Source: an uncultured Candidatus Poseidoniales archaeon (lineage in GTDB: Archaea; Thermoplasmatota; Poseidoniia; Poseidoniales; Thalassarchaeaceae). From it: a stretch of 64,000 nucleotides of DNA. The stretch spans positions 1 through 64,000 of the forward strand of contig CACOAW010000005.1 in the NCBI GenBank assembly GCA_902625325.1, given 5' to 3'. Below, piece after piece: positions 43,673 through 51,624 of this stretch; position 1 is the first letter of the stretch, and every line of letters starts with the position of its first letter. The notes below the pieces were generated by a model that did no database searches, was not told the origin of the DNA, and saw only the letters and a program-made list of their open reading frames with translations. Made by a program: the position numbers and the translations under genes.

Positions 43673-44686
43673 ATGGCAACTAAGTCGAAATTAGAGTACA
43701 TATGGCTGGATGGATACGAACCGACACAGAACATGAGAAGCAAAACTATGGTTCGCGAGAACTTTTCGGGGAAAGTAGAGGATTGCCCGATGTGGTCCTT
43801 CGACGGTTCATCGACAAAACAGGCGGAGGGCGGCGACTCCGACTGTCTCCTCAAACCAGTATCCATCTTTCCAGATCCACAAAGGATCAATGGTTTCTTG
43901 GTAATGTGTGAGGTGATGAATGCGGATGGAACTCCACACGCCAGTAATGGTAGAGCGACAATTGAGGAAGATGATGATGATTTTTGGTTTGGATATGAGC
44001 AAGAATACTTCATCATGGATGTCGATACACAACTCCCACTTGGATTTCCAGTAGGTGGATATCCTGGGCCACAAGGCCTGTATTACTGCTCTGTTGGGGG
44101 GAAGAATACGCATGGTCGCGACCTTGTCGAGGCTCATGCAGACATGTGTATTGAAGCAGGAATAAATTTCGAAGGAATTAATCAGGAAGTGGCTTGCGGT
44201 CAATGGGAATTTCAAATCTTCGCTAAGGGTGCAAAGCAAGCGGGAGATGAGCTATGGGTGGCCAGATACCTGCTGGATAGATTGACGGAGAACTATGGAT
44301 ATTACATTGAGTATCATCCAAAGCCGATTAAAGGCGATTGGAATGGTTCTGGAATGCACGTAAATTTCAGTGATGGTACGATGAGGGATGAAGGAGGGGA
44401 GAGCCTATTCACAAAAATTTGTGAAGCCTTTGGTAGAAACATCGAGTCTCATATGTCAGTTTATGGCGCTCACAATGAACAACGATTGACAGGTCTACAC
44501 GAGACACAATCGATAGATCAATTCTCATATGGGGTATCTGATAGAGGTGCCTCAATTAGGATACCCATTGGGACAATCGAAGACGGGTGGAAGGGACGTT
44601 TAGAAGACAGAAGGCCCGCATCTAATGCCGATCCCTACAAAATCGGTGCAGTTGTAATCAGCACAACAAAGGCTGCATACAGCTGA
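43673..44686 (+). CDS. glnA: Glutamine synthetase type II (eukaryote-like)
   Basis: 337 residues. It makes glutamine from glutamate, ammonia and ATP. The sequence follows eukaryotic GSII: EYIWLDGYE, SFDGSSTKQAEG, GYEQEYFIMD, VGGKNTHGRDLVEAH, INQEVACGQWEFQ, then PIKGDWNGSGMH and DRGASIRIP. It is not the GSI type common in archaea. It is AT-richer than its neighbours and preceded by a very AT-rich leader, consistent with acquisition from elsewhere and strong, nitrogen-responsive expression (inferred). Confidence 0.94.
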   Translation: MATKSKLEYIWLDGYEPTQNMRSKTMVRENFSGKVEDCPMWSFDGSSTKQAEGGDSDCLLKPVSIFPDPQRINGFLVMCEVMNADGTPHASNGRATIEEDDDDFWFGYEQEYFIMDVDTQLPLGFPVGGYPGPQGLYYCSVGGKNTHGRDLVEAHADMCIEAGINFEGINQEVACGQWEFQIFAKGAKQAGDELWVARYLLDRLTENYGYYIEYHPKPIKGDWNGSGMHVNFSDGTMRDEGGESLFTKICEAFGRNIESHMSVYGAHNEQRLTGLHETQSIDQFSYGVSDRGASIRIPIGTIEDGWKGRLEDRRPASNADPYKIGAVVISTTKAAYS

Positions 44687-44691
44687 GAGTG

Positions 44692-45192
44692 TCAACGTCC
44701 CGCGAGGAGCGTGCTCCAAACCAGGGCGAAGGAAGGGGACAGGCTCTCAGGATCGGTTTTCGCCAGGTGACTCACCTCGTCACTGGTGAACCACCCGATA
44801 TCCGAGACCTCCTCCTCGTTCGGAGTGAACGGGCCTTCGGAGTGTGTTCTGTAGACCCAGGTGAACTCCTGGTCCGTCTCCTCGCAAGCATCGATTTTGA
44901 ACAGCCTCTCAGGCGTGGCTTTCAGGCGTATCCCGATTTCTTCCATCGCCTCCCTGACTATGCATTGGTCGTATCCCTCGCCGCTATCGACGTGCCCGGA
45001 CACCGAAGAGTCCCACCTCCCGGGAAATCTGTCCTTTGCCATCGACCTCTTCTGAAGCAGGACCCTCCCGGAGCCATCGAACACCAAGAGGTGGGCCGAC
45101 CTGTGAAGCAGCCCATCTCGGTGCACCTCCTCCCGGCTGGCCTGGCCTATCACCGTGTCACTTCTATCGACAACGTCGAACGTCTCTTCCAT
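44692..45192 (-). CDS. Nudix hydrolase
   Basis: 166 residues with a complete Nudix box (GHVDSGEGYDQCIVREAMEE, then IGI). The YfcD/IDI-like start EETFDVVDRSDTVIGQ and RSAHLLVFDGSGRVLLQKRS suggest the subgroup that includes isopentenyl-diphosphate isomerase, but the IDI active-site cysteine context is not evident. It hydrolyses or isomerises an unknown diphosphate. It follows the D-amino-acid oxidase gene by 8 bases, so is co-transcribed; its ribosome site lies in the end of that gene. Confidence 0.82.
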   Translation of the reverse strand: MEETFDVVDRSDTVIGQASREEVHRDGLLHRSAHLLVFDGSGRVLLQKRSMAKDRFPGRWDSSVSGHVDSGEGYDQCIVREAMEEIGIRLKATPERLFKIDACEETDQEFTWVYRTHSEGPFTPNEEEVSDIGWFTSDEVSHLAKTDPESLSPSFALVWSTLLAGR

Positions 45193-45200
45193 CGGGATTC

Positions 45201-46133
45201 CTAACTTCCCTCTGCAATTGAAACTACTTCATCGGCGCATCCCCATGATAGGGTCACGCCGGCGCCTCCGTGCCCGTAGTTGTGAATTACGCGAACCCCG
45301 CCTATCTCCTCTTCCTCAAGTCTGACCTCTGTTCGCGAAGGCCTAAGTCCAACCGTGCTTCCAACTATCTTGTCCCTGTCCAAGTCGGGCCAAATCGCCT
45401 CGACCTTGCTGAGTATCAGGTCGTTGTCCTCGTCCCTAATATCCAGGCTCCAGTCGTCGACCTGCGCAGTCCCACCGAGCACGGTCACATCGCTCCTGGG
45501 GATTGTGTAGGTCAGGGTTTCCGGCTGTTGGTCGAAGTGACCCACTCCCGGGTCCTGGTCAATGAAGAGGATCTGCCCCCTTGCCGGCCTGACTTCGAGG
45601 TCATCGCAAAGCTCTCTCGCACCTAGGCCGACACAATTGACTACGACGTCCCCGCCCAGATTGGACAGGTCCTCTATGAAACCATGCCTGAAAGTCCCGC
45701 CACCTTCCTCGACCTTGGACCTCAGCCATGGCATGTATAGGGGCATCTCAATAATCGGGGCCCTGAACTCCCAACCAAAAACGTAGCCCTCTGGTATCTC
45801 GCCCTCGTCTAGGATCCTGAATGCCGCTATGGCATCGTTCCATGGGGGAAGGTCCACAACGTCCCTCAGGTATTCTCTTCCGTCCCTCATCGTCACCCCA
45901 GCCTCGGGTGCTTCTGTGCATAGGCCCTCCAGGACGTCATAGGTCACTATGCCCCAGGTGTCGGCCCTATCTGCGGGCTTTACGAGGAAGGGGTACCATA
46001 CCGCAGCAGCCACGTCCGATACCGTCTCCGGGCTGAACTTGTCCGATACTATCTCGACTTCATGACCGCTCTCAAGGAGTCTGATTGCTGTGGTGAGTCC
46101 GGATACTCCTGCTCCGACAACTGTGCAGCGCAT
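45201..46133 (-). CDS. D-amino-acid oxidase family flavoprotein
   Basis: 310 residues. FAD-binding start TVVGAGVSGLTTAIRLL and the C-terminal DAO signature HNYGHGGAGVTLSWG are intact, and the overall order matches eukaryotic-type DAAO/D-aspartate oxidase. It oxidises D-amino acids to keto acids with hydrogen peroxide. In a marine setting this could recycle D-amino acids from bacterial walls. It is the first gene of a two-gene operon with the Nudix hydrolase. Confidence 0.9.
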   Translation of the reverse strand: MRCTVVGAGVSGLTTAIRLLESGHEVEIVSDKFSPETVSDVAAAVWYPFLVKPADRADTWGIVTYDVLEGLCTEAPEAGVTMRDGREYLRDVVDLPPWNDAIAAFRILDEGEIPEGYVFGWEFRAPIIEMPLYMPWLRSKVEEGGGTFRHGFIEDLSNLGGDVVVNCVGLGARELCDDLEVRPARGQILFIDQDPGVGHFDQQPETLTYTIPRSDVTVLGGTAQVDDWSLDIRDEDNDLILSKVEAIWPDLDRDKIVGSTVGLRPSRTEVRLEEEEIGGVRVIHNYGHGGAGVTLSWGCADEVVSIAEGS

Positions 46134-46227
46134 GCTACCCGATATCCCACTGCCTTATGATTAACTTCCCGAGCACATCACTACTCCTATCAGTCAATTT
46201 CTTGAATCAGGACCCTTCTCACAGCTC

Positions 46228-46413
46228 GTGCCCAAGGTCAGACGCCCAAAAAAGGGATGGGCCGTTCCGAAGACTAGCAGGAGAAGGCCTCCAAGGGTCA
46301 AGGCACCAGGCAAGCGTCTACCTCGATGCCCATCCTGTGGGCAGTGGAGCGTGAAGAGGGACGAGAAGAGGAGTGAGACATACTGTACATCCTGCGGGGT
46401 AATCGGCAGATGA
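46228..46413 (+). CDS. Small basic zinc-ribbon protein
   Basis: 61 residues: a proline- and arginine-rich basic first half (VRRPKKGWAVPKTSRRR), then a zinc ribbon C-P-S-C...C-T-S-C ending GVIGR. Starts at GTG 46228. The layout resembles ribosome- or transcription-associated ribbons, but it is not a known ribosomal protein as far as I can tell. Confidence 0.6.
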   Translation: MPKVRRPKKGWAVPKTSRRRPPRVKAPGKRLPRCPSCGQWSVKRDEKRSETYCTSCGVIGR

Positions 46414-46526
46414 CAAAGCCCAATATCGAAACCCCCGGCACATAGGATGCCACAGTGATGAGGAACCGCACCGGGTGCATCTGGCACCGCGAGTGATGGG
46501 CGATCTGAGTGGCACCGGGTGAAGCC

Positions 46527-48086
46527 ATGCAAGAAGGAAGGACATTCATAGACCAGATGGGGAGAATGTACCGGTTCAAGGAACCAGAGCCCCTTAGCGA
46601 GCCGCCAAGTAACCTAATGGTCGCCAGAAATAGCAGGCCATGGAGGGCATACCTCAGAATGCTCGGGACTGTCATTCCCGCCTTCTTTCTGATGTATGTC
46701 CTGTTATTTTTAGTGATAGGCATAGTATACATAGAGCCAATCGCCGTATTACTCTCTGGACTGTGCAGCGCTCCACTGATAGCCCTCATTTTCAGGTTGC
46801 ATAGGCCAAGACTCGTTCACGTCAGGCTACTCACTCCCGATGAGGGAGGATCTCAGGCCCACGCGCTTCCTGAGGGCGGGTCTCTTAGGACTCCTATGAG
46901 GACGAGAATGAGTCGTTACTTGGTAAGAGACGACTCCGTCCTTGACCTGCCTCCTACTCGTCAGCTGTGGCTACTCTTCGGCCTTGTCGTCTCGGTCCTG
47001 GTTGGCCTGCTCCTGTTGATACTGCAGGACTTCCAGGAAGGCCTAGCAGAACTCGGCATCGTGCTGTTCCTACTGCTCGCGATTCCGACCTGGATAGTTG
47101 GATTCTCACTCCCGGTCCTCGCTTGGTGGGGGACTTCCGATCGGCTTCTGGGGATTCCTACTCGTAGGAGGGATGCGGAGGCCTGGCTGATGGCAGGAAT
47201 GGCCTCTGCCTTCCCTGCATTTTTGTTCAATTCCCTCGTGGCACCCGAACTAATCCCTTTCGAACCAGACCACTGGACCTTCGAGTTCTCTCTCCTAGCC
47301 GTGGGCGCACCATTGTGCGAGGAGATTTTCAAGGCGATGGCAGTAGCATTATTTCTGCCCTACATCAAAGGGCCCAAGCACGGCTTCCAGGTAGGTTTCA
47401 CAGTAGGCCTGGGCTTCGCTCTGATAGAGAACTTCCAGTACATTGGGGTATCGCTGTTGGGGGGTCCTTTCGCCGCCTCGTTCACAATTCTGGTCCGAGG
47501 TATCGGGTCAATCCCTGGCCACGCGGTCTGGACTGCAGTCGCTGGTACGGCGATAGGGTGGATGGCGACAGACAGGGAGTTGAAGGCCAAACTCTCTTGG
47601 AAGGCCAAGTCCGTGGCGATATCCGCGATAGACATCGCTGAGGGCGTAGGGATCGACACTGACGGAGATGGGGATCTCTCGGGGTTCGATGGCTCGAGGC
47701 CGACACTGGAGGAGGCCATCTCGCAGGCATCACAGGAAGCCGAGGAAGAGCCCCATCCATGGGTTATAGTCGGAAAGGACCCGGCATCGGCAGAGGAGCC
47801 TGAGTTCGGGAGCCAAGAGTTCCACTTCACGTACGGCGATAACCAGGTGATGAGGGCATCAACGGGAATCAAGACCCCCAAGTCGGTCTCGGCAGCGGTG
47901 ACCCTGTCTATAGCGGGACACGCATTCTGGAACGGGTCCTCATTCCTCTCCTACTACCTGCCCGATGCCTATGGTATGGGAGACCCTGCAACAGTCGTTA
48001 TCCAGTTCACGTGGACAGCCTTCCTAGTCTCCTCGGTACTGCTAATCGCCAGGGGCCTAATCAAGGGAGTCAACTCCCTCGAATAG
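46527..48086 (+). CDS. PrsW-family intramembrane protease with EF-hand insert
   Basis: 519 residues with about ten spans. The PrsW/CPBP-like catalytic motifs are APLCEEIFKA (EExxK), GLGFALIENFQYI, and two later histidine blocks, IPGHAVWTA and AGHAFWNG. Between the last two is an extra cytoplasmic loop of about 120 residues containing a canonical EF-hand calcium loop (DTDGDGDLSGFD, about residue 375). The ATG at 46527 has GGGTGA 4 bases upstream. It may be a calcium-sensitive site-1-type protease. Confidence 0.82.
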   Translation: MQEGRTFIDQMGRMYRFKEPEPLSEPPSNLMVARNSRPWRAYLRMLGTVIPAFFLMYVLLFLVIGIVYIEPIAVLLSGLCSAPLIALIFRLHRPRLVHVRLLTPDEGGSQAHALPEGGSLRTPMRTRMSRYLVRDDSVLDLPPTRQLWLLFGLVVSVLVGLLLLILQDFQEGLAELGIVLFLLLAIPTWIVGFSLPVLAWWGTSDRLLGIPTRRRDAEAWLMAGMASAFPAFLFNSLVAPELIPFEPDHWTFEFSLLAVGAPLCEEIFKAMAVALFLPYIKGPKHGFQVGFTVGLGFALIENFQYIGVSLLGGPFAASFTILVRGIGSIPGHAVWTAVAGTAIGWMATDRELKAKLSWKAKSVAISAIDIAEGVGIDTDGDGDLSGFDGSRPTLEEAISQASQEAEEEPHPWVIVGKDPASAEEPEFGSQEFHFTYGDNQVMRASTGIKTPKSVSAAVTLSIAGHAFWNGSSFLSYYLPDAYGMGDPATVVIQFTWTAFLVSSVLLIARGLIKGVNSLE

Positions 48087-48166
48087 GGGGCCCCGGCAAT
48101 TCGCCCTCATCCATGACCCTACTCCGAATCGTTCATGACCGCTAATGGTAACGACATACTGTCAAT

Positions 48167-48907
48167 ATGGTCGAACTAGGCAATGATCTCACAATATCCA
48201 TTGCGCTGGTATCGGTTCTACTTCTCGTATCCATGTGGAAGGATCTACTGGACAAGGGAGGAGTCATTGCCGCCCTAGTGGTGGGCCTGACGATATCCCT
48301 GCTGGGGCACTGGACATGGCTGGTCGTACTAATGACCTTCCTGATCGTAGGGTCTTTCGCGACCAAATGGAGGTTTGAGGAGAAGGCGAAGATATCCGCC
48401 GAGGAGGCCAACGCAGGGGTAAGGGGTTGGAAGAACGTAATGGCAAACGGTGGGATGGCCAGCATGATCGCGATGGCGAACTTCTTCATCGGTGGTCACG
48501 AGTGGGCGTACTTCATGCTCTGCTCGTCAGTCTCTGTGGCTGCGTCAGACACCCTTGCCTCGGAGATAGGCAGCCTAGATCCCAGGACTCGGATAATTAC
48601 CACCCTCGAGGCCGTGCCGGCCGGAACGAACGGCGGGATGTCCCCAACCGGGACCCTGGCAGCCTTCTACGGGGCACTGCTGATTTCTGTGGTGTCTACG
48701 ATTCTTGGGGCCATTAACGGGGACCGGACACCAGTAGAGCTGTTCTTCCCGTTCGTTATCCTAATCGGATGGCTTGGTTGCCAGATTGACTCCATACTTG
48801 GCGCAATGCTGGAGAATCGCGGGTATTTGGGGAAGCACGGGGTGAACTTCATCGCGACCCTCTCAGGCTCTCTGATGGCCCTTTTCGTAGCTACGAGGCT
48901 CTTCTAA
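48167..48907 (+). CDS. DUF92 integral membrane protein (phytyl-phosphate-kinase-like)
   Basis: 246 residues, six to seven spans. The sequence KDLLDKGGVIAALVVG near the N-terminus, AASDTLASEIG in the middle and TNGGMSPTGTLAAFYGA further on match DUF92/TIGR00297. The plant homologue VTE6 phosphorylates phytyl phosphate, so an isoprenoid-phosphate kinase role in archaeal lipid salvage is plausible but unproven. It starts at ATG 48167. Confidence 0.85.
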   Translation: MVELGNDLTISIALVSVLLLVSMWKDLLDKGGVIAALVVGLTISLLGHWTWLVVLMTFLIVGSFATKWRFEEKAKISAEEANAGVRGWKNVMANGGMASMIAMANFFIGGHEWAYFMLCSSVSVAASDTLASEIGSLDPRTRIITTLEAVPAGTNGGMSPTGTLAAFYGALLISVVSTILGAINGDRTPVELFFPFVILIGWLGCQIDSILGAMLENRGYLGKHGVNFIATLSGSLMALFVATRLF

Positions 48908-48949
48908 CATGAATACAAAGGATTGAACAACAGATTGGAGCAGATCCCT

Positions 48950-51298
48950 ATGATGAGCAGCTTGAGTCAGGGACGCGCTCCTCTTTTTCTCATGGCTATA
49001 TCCGCTCTGCTCATCCTGTCATCTTCCTCCAGCGTAGCCCAGAACCAGCTAGCATACGAGGGTCCCGGGGTAGACCAGTCCTACCCCGAGCAGCACATGT
49101 TGTTCCTAAAAGGGGTGGAGGACGGCCAGTACCTGGACCGCAATTGGACCACTGTGACCGGGCTACCATCGGGGAGTGTCTCCTTCTCCAAGAGCAGCTC
49201 GCTGACGCTACCAACCATTGTCGATGCACTCTCGGCGCCGACCGAGGAGCCATTCCGGTTCGAGGGAAACATCACGATCCTGCTCTTCGCCTCACTGGAA
49301 TCGAACAGCGACATATGCTCGATATCCGACCTCCCCGTGGGAGGTCCACTGGGCGCCGAAACGCAGTTCTCGGTCTCGCTTACTATGGGGGGGATTGCCG
49401 CGTTATCCAGCATTGACACAGAGCCGATAGTGATGAACAAGGACAGGACAGACCCCCACATTTTCGAGGTGAGGGCCGAGAACGTCAACGTCTCGATGAA
49501 CTCCGGGGAGGAGATACGCTTGTCAATACAGGTCAGGCACGAGTGCGCTGTATCCGGGACTCTATGGTGGGGGACATACGATGCCAGGACCGGTGTGATT
49601 TTTGACGGGCACATGATAGAGGCAGAGCTGGACGTGATCGTGGACCAGAACAGGATGGCGAGGATCGAGCTAACTCCCTTCTCGCCATGGGGCGCATCTG
49701 ACTTCTCCGCTCAGTCGATAGAGCTGGTCGGGCCAGTCCAGTGGTCAGACATGAGGCACGACAAGCACGATGAGGACGTCTGGGTGGACCACTTCGAGAT
49801 CCCGGACGGCTTCTCCAAAGGAGAGTCAAACAGGACCGTGCTGAACTGGATAACGGACAAGCCCCTTGCTCCTGGGAACTACATGCTGGATGCGTGCATG
49901 GTACTGACCGATCAGGACCCGGGGGAGACATGCCACTCATGGGTCCTCCTCAGGTTCAGCGTTCCACGGGATACCCCGCCTATACTGGGGTCGTTCGCGG
50001 CCGTGGCCTCAGTGTTCCTGGGGCTACTGGCATGGGCAGGTGCATCGATGAGGGGCTCGCAGCTACCCCTGCCAGCATACGGCTCCGTGCTCCTGCTAGC
50101 CCTCGCTTGCATGGGGACGGCAATTGGGCTGCCTGAGATAGACTCGGACAACTACCGCGAGGGTAGCGCCGCCCCGAGCTTCATCCTCCTCTCGCACGAC
50201 CCAGACTCCGGAGCGAAGTCCCTATCGGGATTGCTGGGCGAATCAGACGTTGCAGTCCTCGGTCTGTTCACCCCCGGATCCCCCAATGCCGAGAGGCAGA
50301 TGGACGACTTCGACTCCGCATCCAAGGTGCTCGCGATGGAAGGGGGCCCCTCGGCGTCCTTCGTCCAGATCGCTACCGGGGAGGACGTCAAGGCGTACAA
50401 CCTGGACGACTTCTCCCTGGAGCTAAACGGCTCCTGGCCCCTGCTTCTGGATGACGGGACGGTGGGAAACTCCCTCCCGAGCGGGCCCACTGACTCGGTG
50501 TTCGTAATAGACTCCGCTGGATTCATCGTGGATTGGTCCCCGGGCTCCATGTCCCCCTCGGACATCAAGTCCTCCGCCAAGGCAGCGTCACTCGGTTCCG
50601 ATCACTCACCCCTGAACATCCTGTCGATGGTTGCGGGGCTGTCCCTTCTTCCACTGCTGGTGGTCGCGATGCCATCGGAGAGGGACTACAAGGCCCCCGA
50701 GGAGGTACTGATCCCCGGCGTCGGGGTGTTCATGACAATGGGTGCCTCCCTATCCGGATTCATCGCATGGGCCTTGCCCGTGGCCCTCCTCTCAGGGTTG
50801 GGAATGGGCTCGAACTGGATGATGGTCGAGCTGGCTCTCTCGTGGGTCCTGGTCTACCACGGCGCTTCGATGCTGACGAGGGGTAGGATTGCGGAGGTGG
50901 AGATGCTCTCCATGGCCCTGCATTCCAGGCTCGACCAGAAGTACAGGGAATGGAGGGGGGAGCGGAGGTTCTCCGAGGATGTCTACCTAGGGCTTTGGCT
51001 TGCTTGGCTTATCTGGCTGGTCGAGCCCTCAATGATTGCCCAGGGGGTCGGTGCCACGGCGAGGTCCGGTCTTCTCGGCGCCCTACTTTCGCCGCTGATG
51101 CTGCTCGGCTACGGGGTGACCGCGGGGATTGCTGCCACAGTACTCCGATCCGTACCGCTACTCTTCGGACAGTACTCCTCCATCATCGGACTAATGAGCG
51201 TCGGACTGAGGCCCAGGGCGTGGGGCCTGGCAATCTCCATAATGGGCGTGTGGACCATGCTGAGCATCTCTCTGGGCCCATTGGCGTCGTCACTGTAA
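48950..51298 (+). CDS. Large exported/membrane protein with thioredoxin-like domain
   Basis: 782 residues. A signal peptide (APLFLMAISALLILSS), an ectodomain of about 330 residues with beta-sandwich character, two spans, then a thioredoxin/peroxiredoxin-like domain at about 400-560. That domain starts SAAPSFILLSHDPDSGAKSL but has no cysteines where a redox motif would be. Five or six spans follow. The ATG at 48950 has GGAG about 10 bases upstream; a TTG at 48923 is less likely. A receptor or assembly role is possible; no family name. Confidence 0.65.
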   Translation: MMSSLSQGRAPLFLMAISALLILSSSSSVAQNQLAYEGPGVDQSYPEQHMLFLKGVEDGQYLDRNWTTVTGLPSGSVSFSKSSSLTLPTIVDALSAPTEEPFRFEGNITILLFASLESNSDICSISDLPVGGPLGAETQFSVSLTMGGIAALSSIDTEPIVMNKDRTDPHIFEVRAENVNVSMNSGEEIRLSIQVRHECAVSGTLWWGTYDARTGVIFDGHMIEAELDVIVDQNRMARIELTPFSPWGASDFSAQSIELVGPVQWSDMRHDKHDEDVWVDHFEIPDGFSKGESNRTVLNWITDKPLAPGNYMLDACMVLTDQDPGETCHSWVLLRFSVPRDTPPILGSFAAVASVFLGLLAWAGASMRGSQLPLPAYGSVLLLALACMGTAIGLPEIDSDNYREGSAAPSFILLSHDPDSGAKSLSGLLGESDVAVLGLFTPGSPNAERQMDDFDSASKVLAMEGGPSASFVQIATGEDVKAYNLDDFSLELNGSWPLLLDDGTVGNSLPSGPTDSVFVIDSAGFIVDWSPGSMSPSDIKSSAKAASLGSDHSPLNILSMVAGLSLLPLLVVAMPSERDYKAPEEVLIPGVGVFMTMGASLSGFIAWALPVALLSGLGMGSNWMMVELALSWVLVYHGASMLTRGRIAEVEMLSMALHSRLDQKYREWRGERRFSEDVYLGLWLAWLIWLVEPSMIAQGVGATARSGLLGALLSPLMLLGYGVTAGIAATVLRSVPLLFGQYSSIIGLMSVGLRPRAWGLAISIMGVWTMLSISLGPLASSL

Positions 51299-51353
51299 CA
51301 CAATGGACGACCGAGACCATCATAAGCGGGAAACCGCTCTCTGGCACACCCTT

Positions 51354-51542
51354 GGGGGTATAGTATAACCTGGTAGTACCGCGGGCTCCAGTTGCACGGG
51401 AATGACGACGAGGAGGTATTCTGATGGATTTGATGACCAACTGGAGCACCGACCTGTCGCAAACCGAGAGCGTGCGCGATCCGGGTGCACGCTAAGCGGA
51501 AGAAACCCGCTGATCTGGGTTCAAATCCCAGTGCCCCCACCA
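51354..51542 (+). tRNA. tRNA-Trp(CCA) with 113-base intron
   Basis: Exon 1 (51354-51391) has acceptor GGGGGTA, D-arm, anticodon stem GCGGG and loop start CTCCAG, giving anticodon CCA at 51388-51390. The intron is placed after position 37 (about 51392-51504). Exon 2 gives A38, CCCGC, T-arm CTGGG/CCCAG, acceptor TGCCCCC, A73 and an encoded CCA. The exact splice points are uncertain by one or two bases, since I could not draw a perfect bulge-helix-bulge. The intron contains a box C/D guide and a 7-bp hairpin AGCGTGC/GCACGCT. Confidence 0.92.
51401..51452 (+). ncRNA. Box C/D guide RNA inside the tRNA-Trp intron
   Basis: Boxes in order: C (ATGACGA, 51402-51408, one mismatch to RUGAUGA), D' (CTGA, 51421-51424), C' (TGATGA, 51431-51436), D (CCGA, 51449-51452, one mismatch to CUGA). 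Both guide spacers are exactly 12 bases, as in archaeal C/D RNAs. The D guide contains CAACTGGAGC, complementary to GCTCCAGTTG around the anticodon. By the D+5 rule the target is C34 (51388). Such introns are known in euryarchaeal tRNA-Trp. The D' target is unknown. Confidence 0.85.
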
Positions 51543-51624
51543 CAACTCCCACTCCTAGCGAACGCCCTAATCACCTCGCCGAACTAGGTTGGGTTGAATA
51601 GAAGCAGATGCGCGCAGGGGCACG

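Noticed and set aside
43500..43694. 64-codon open frame in the AT-rich glnA leader
   Set aside because: Asn/Ile/Tyr-rich product caused by AT-rich DNA; overlaps the glnA start and has no ribosome site.
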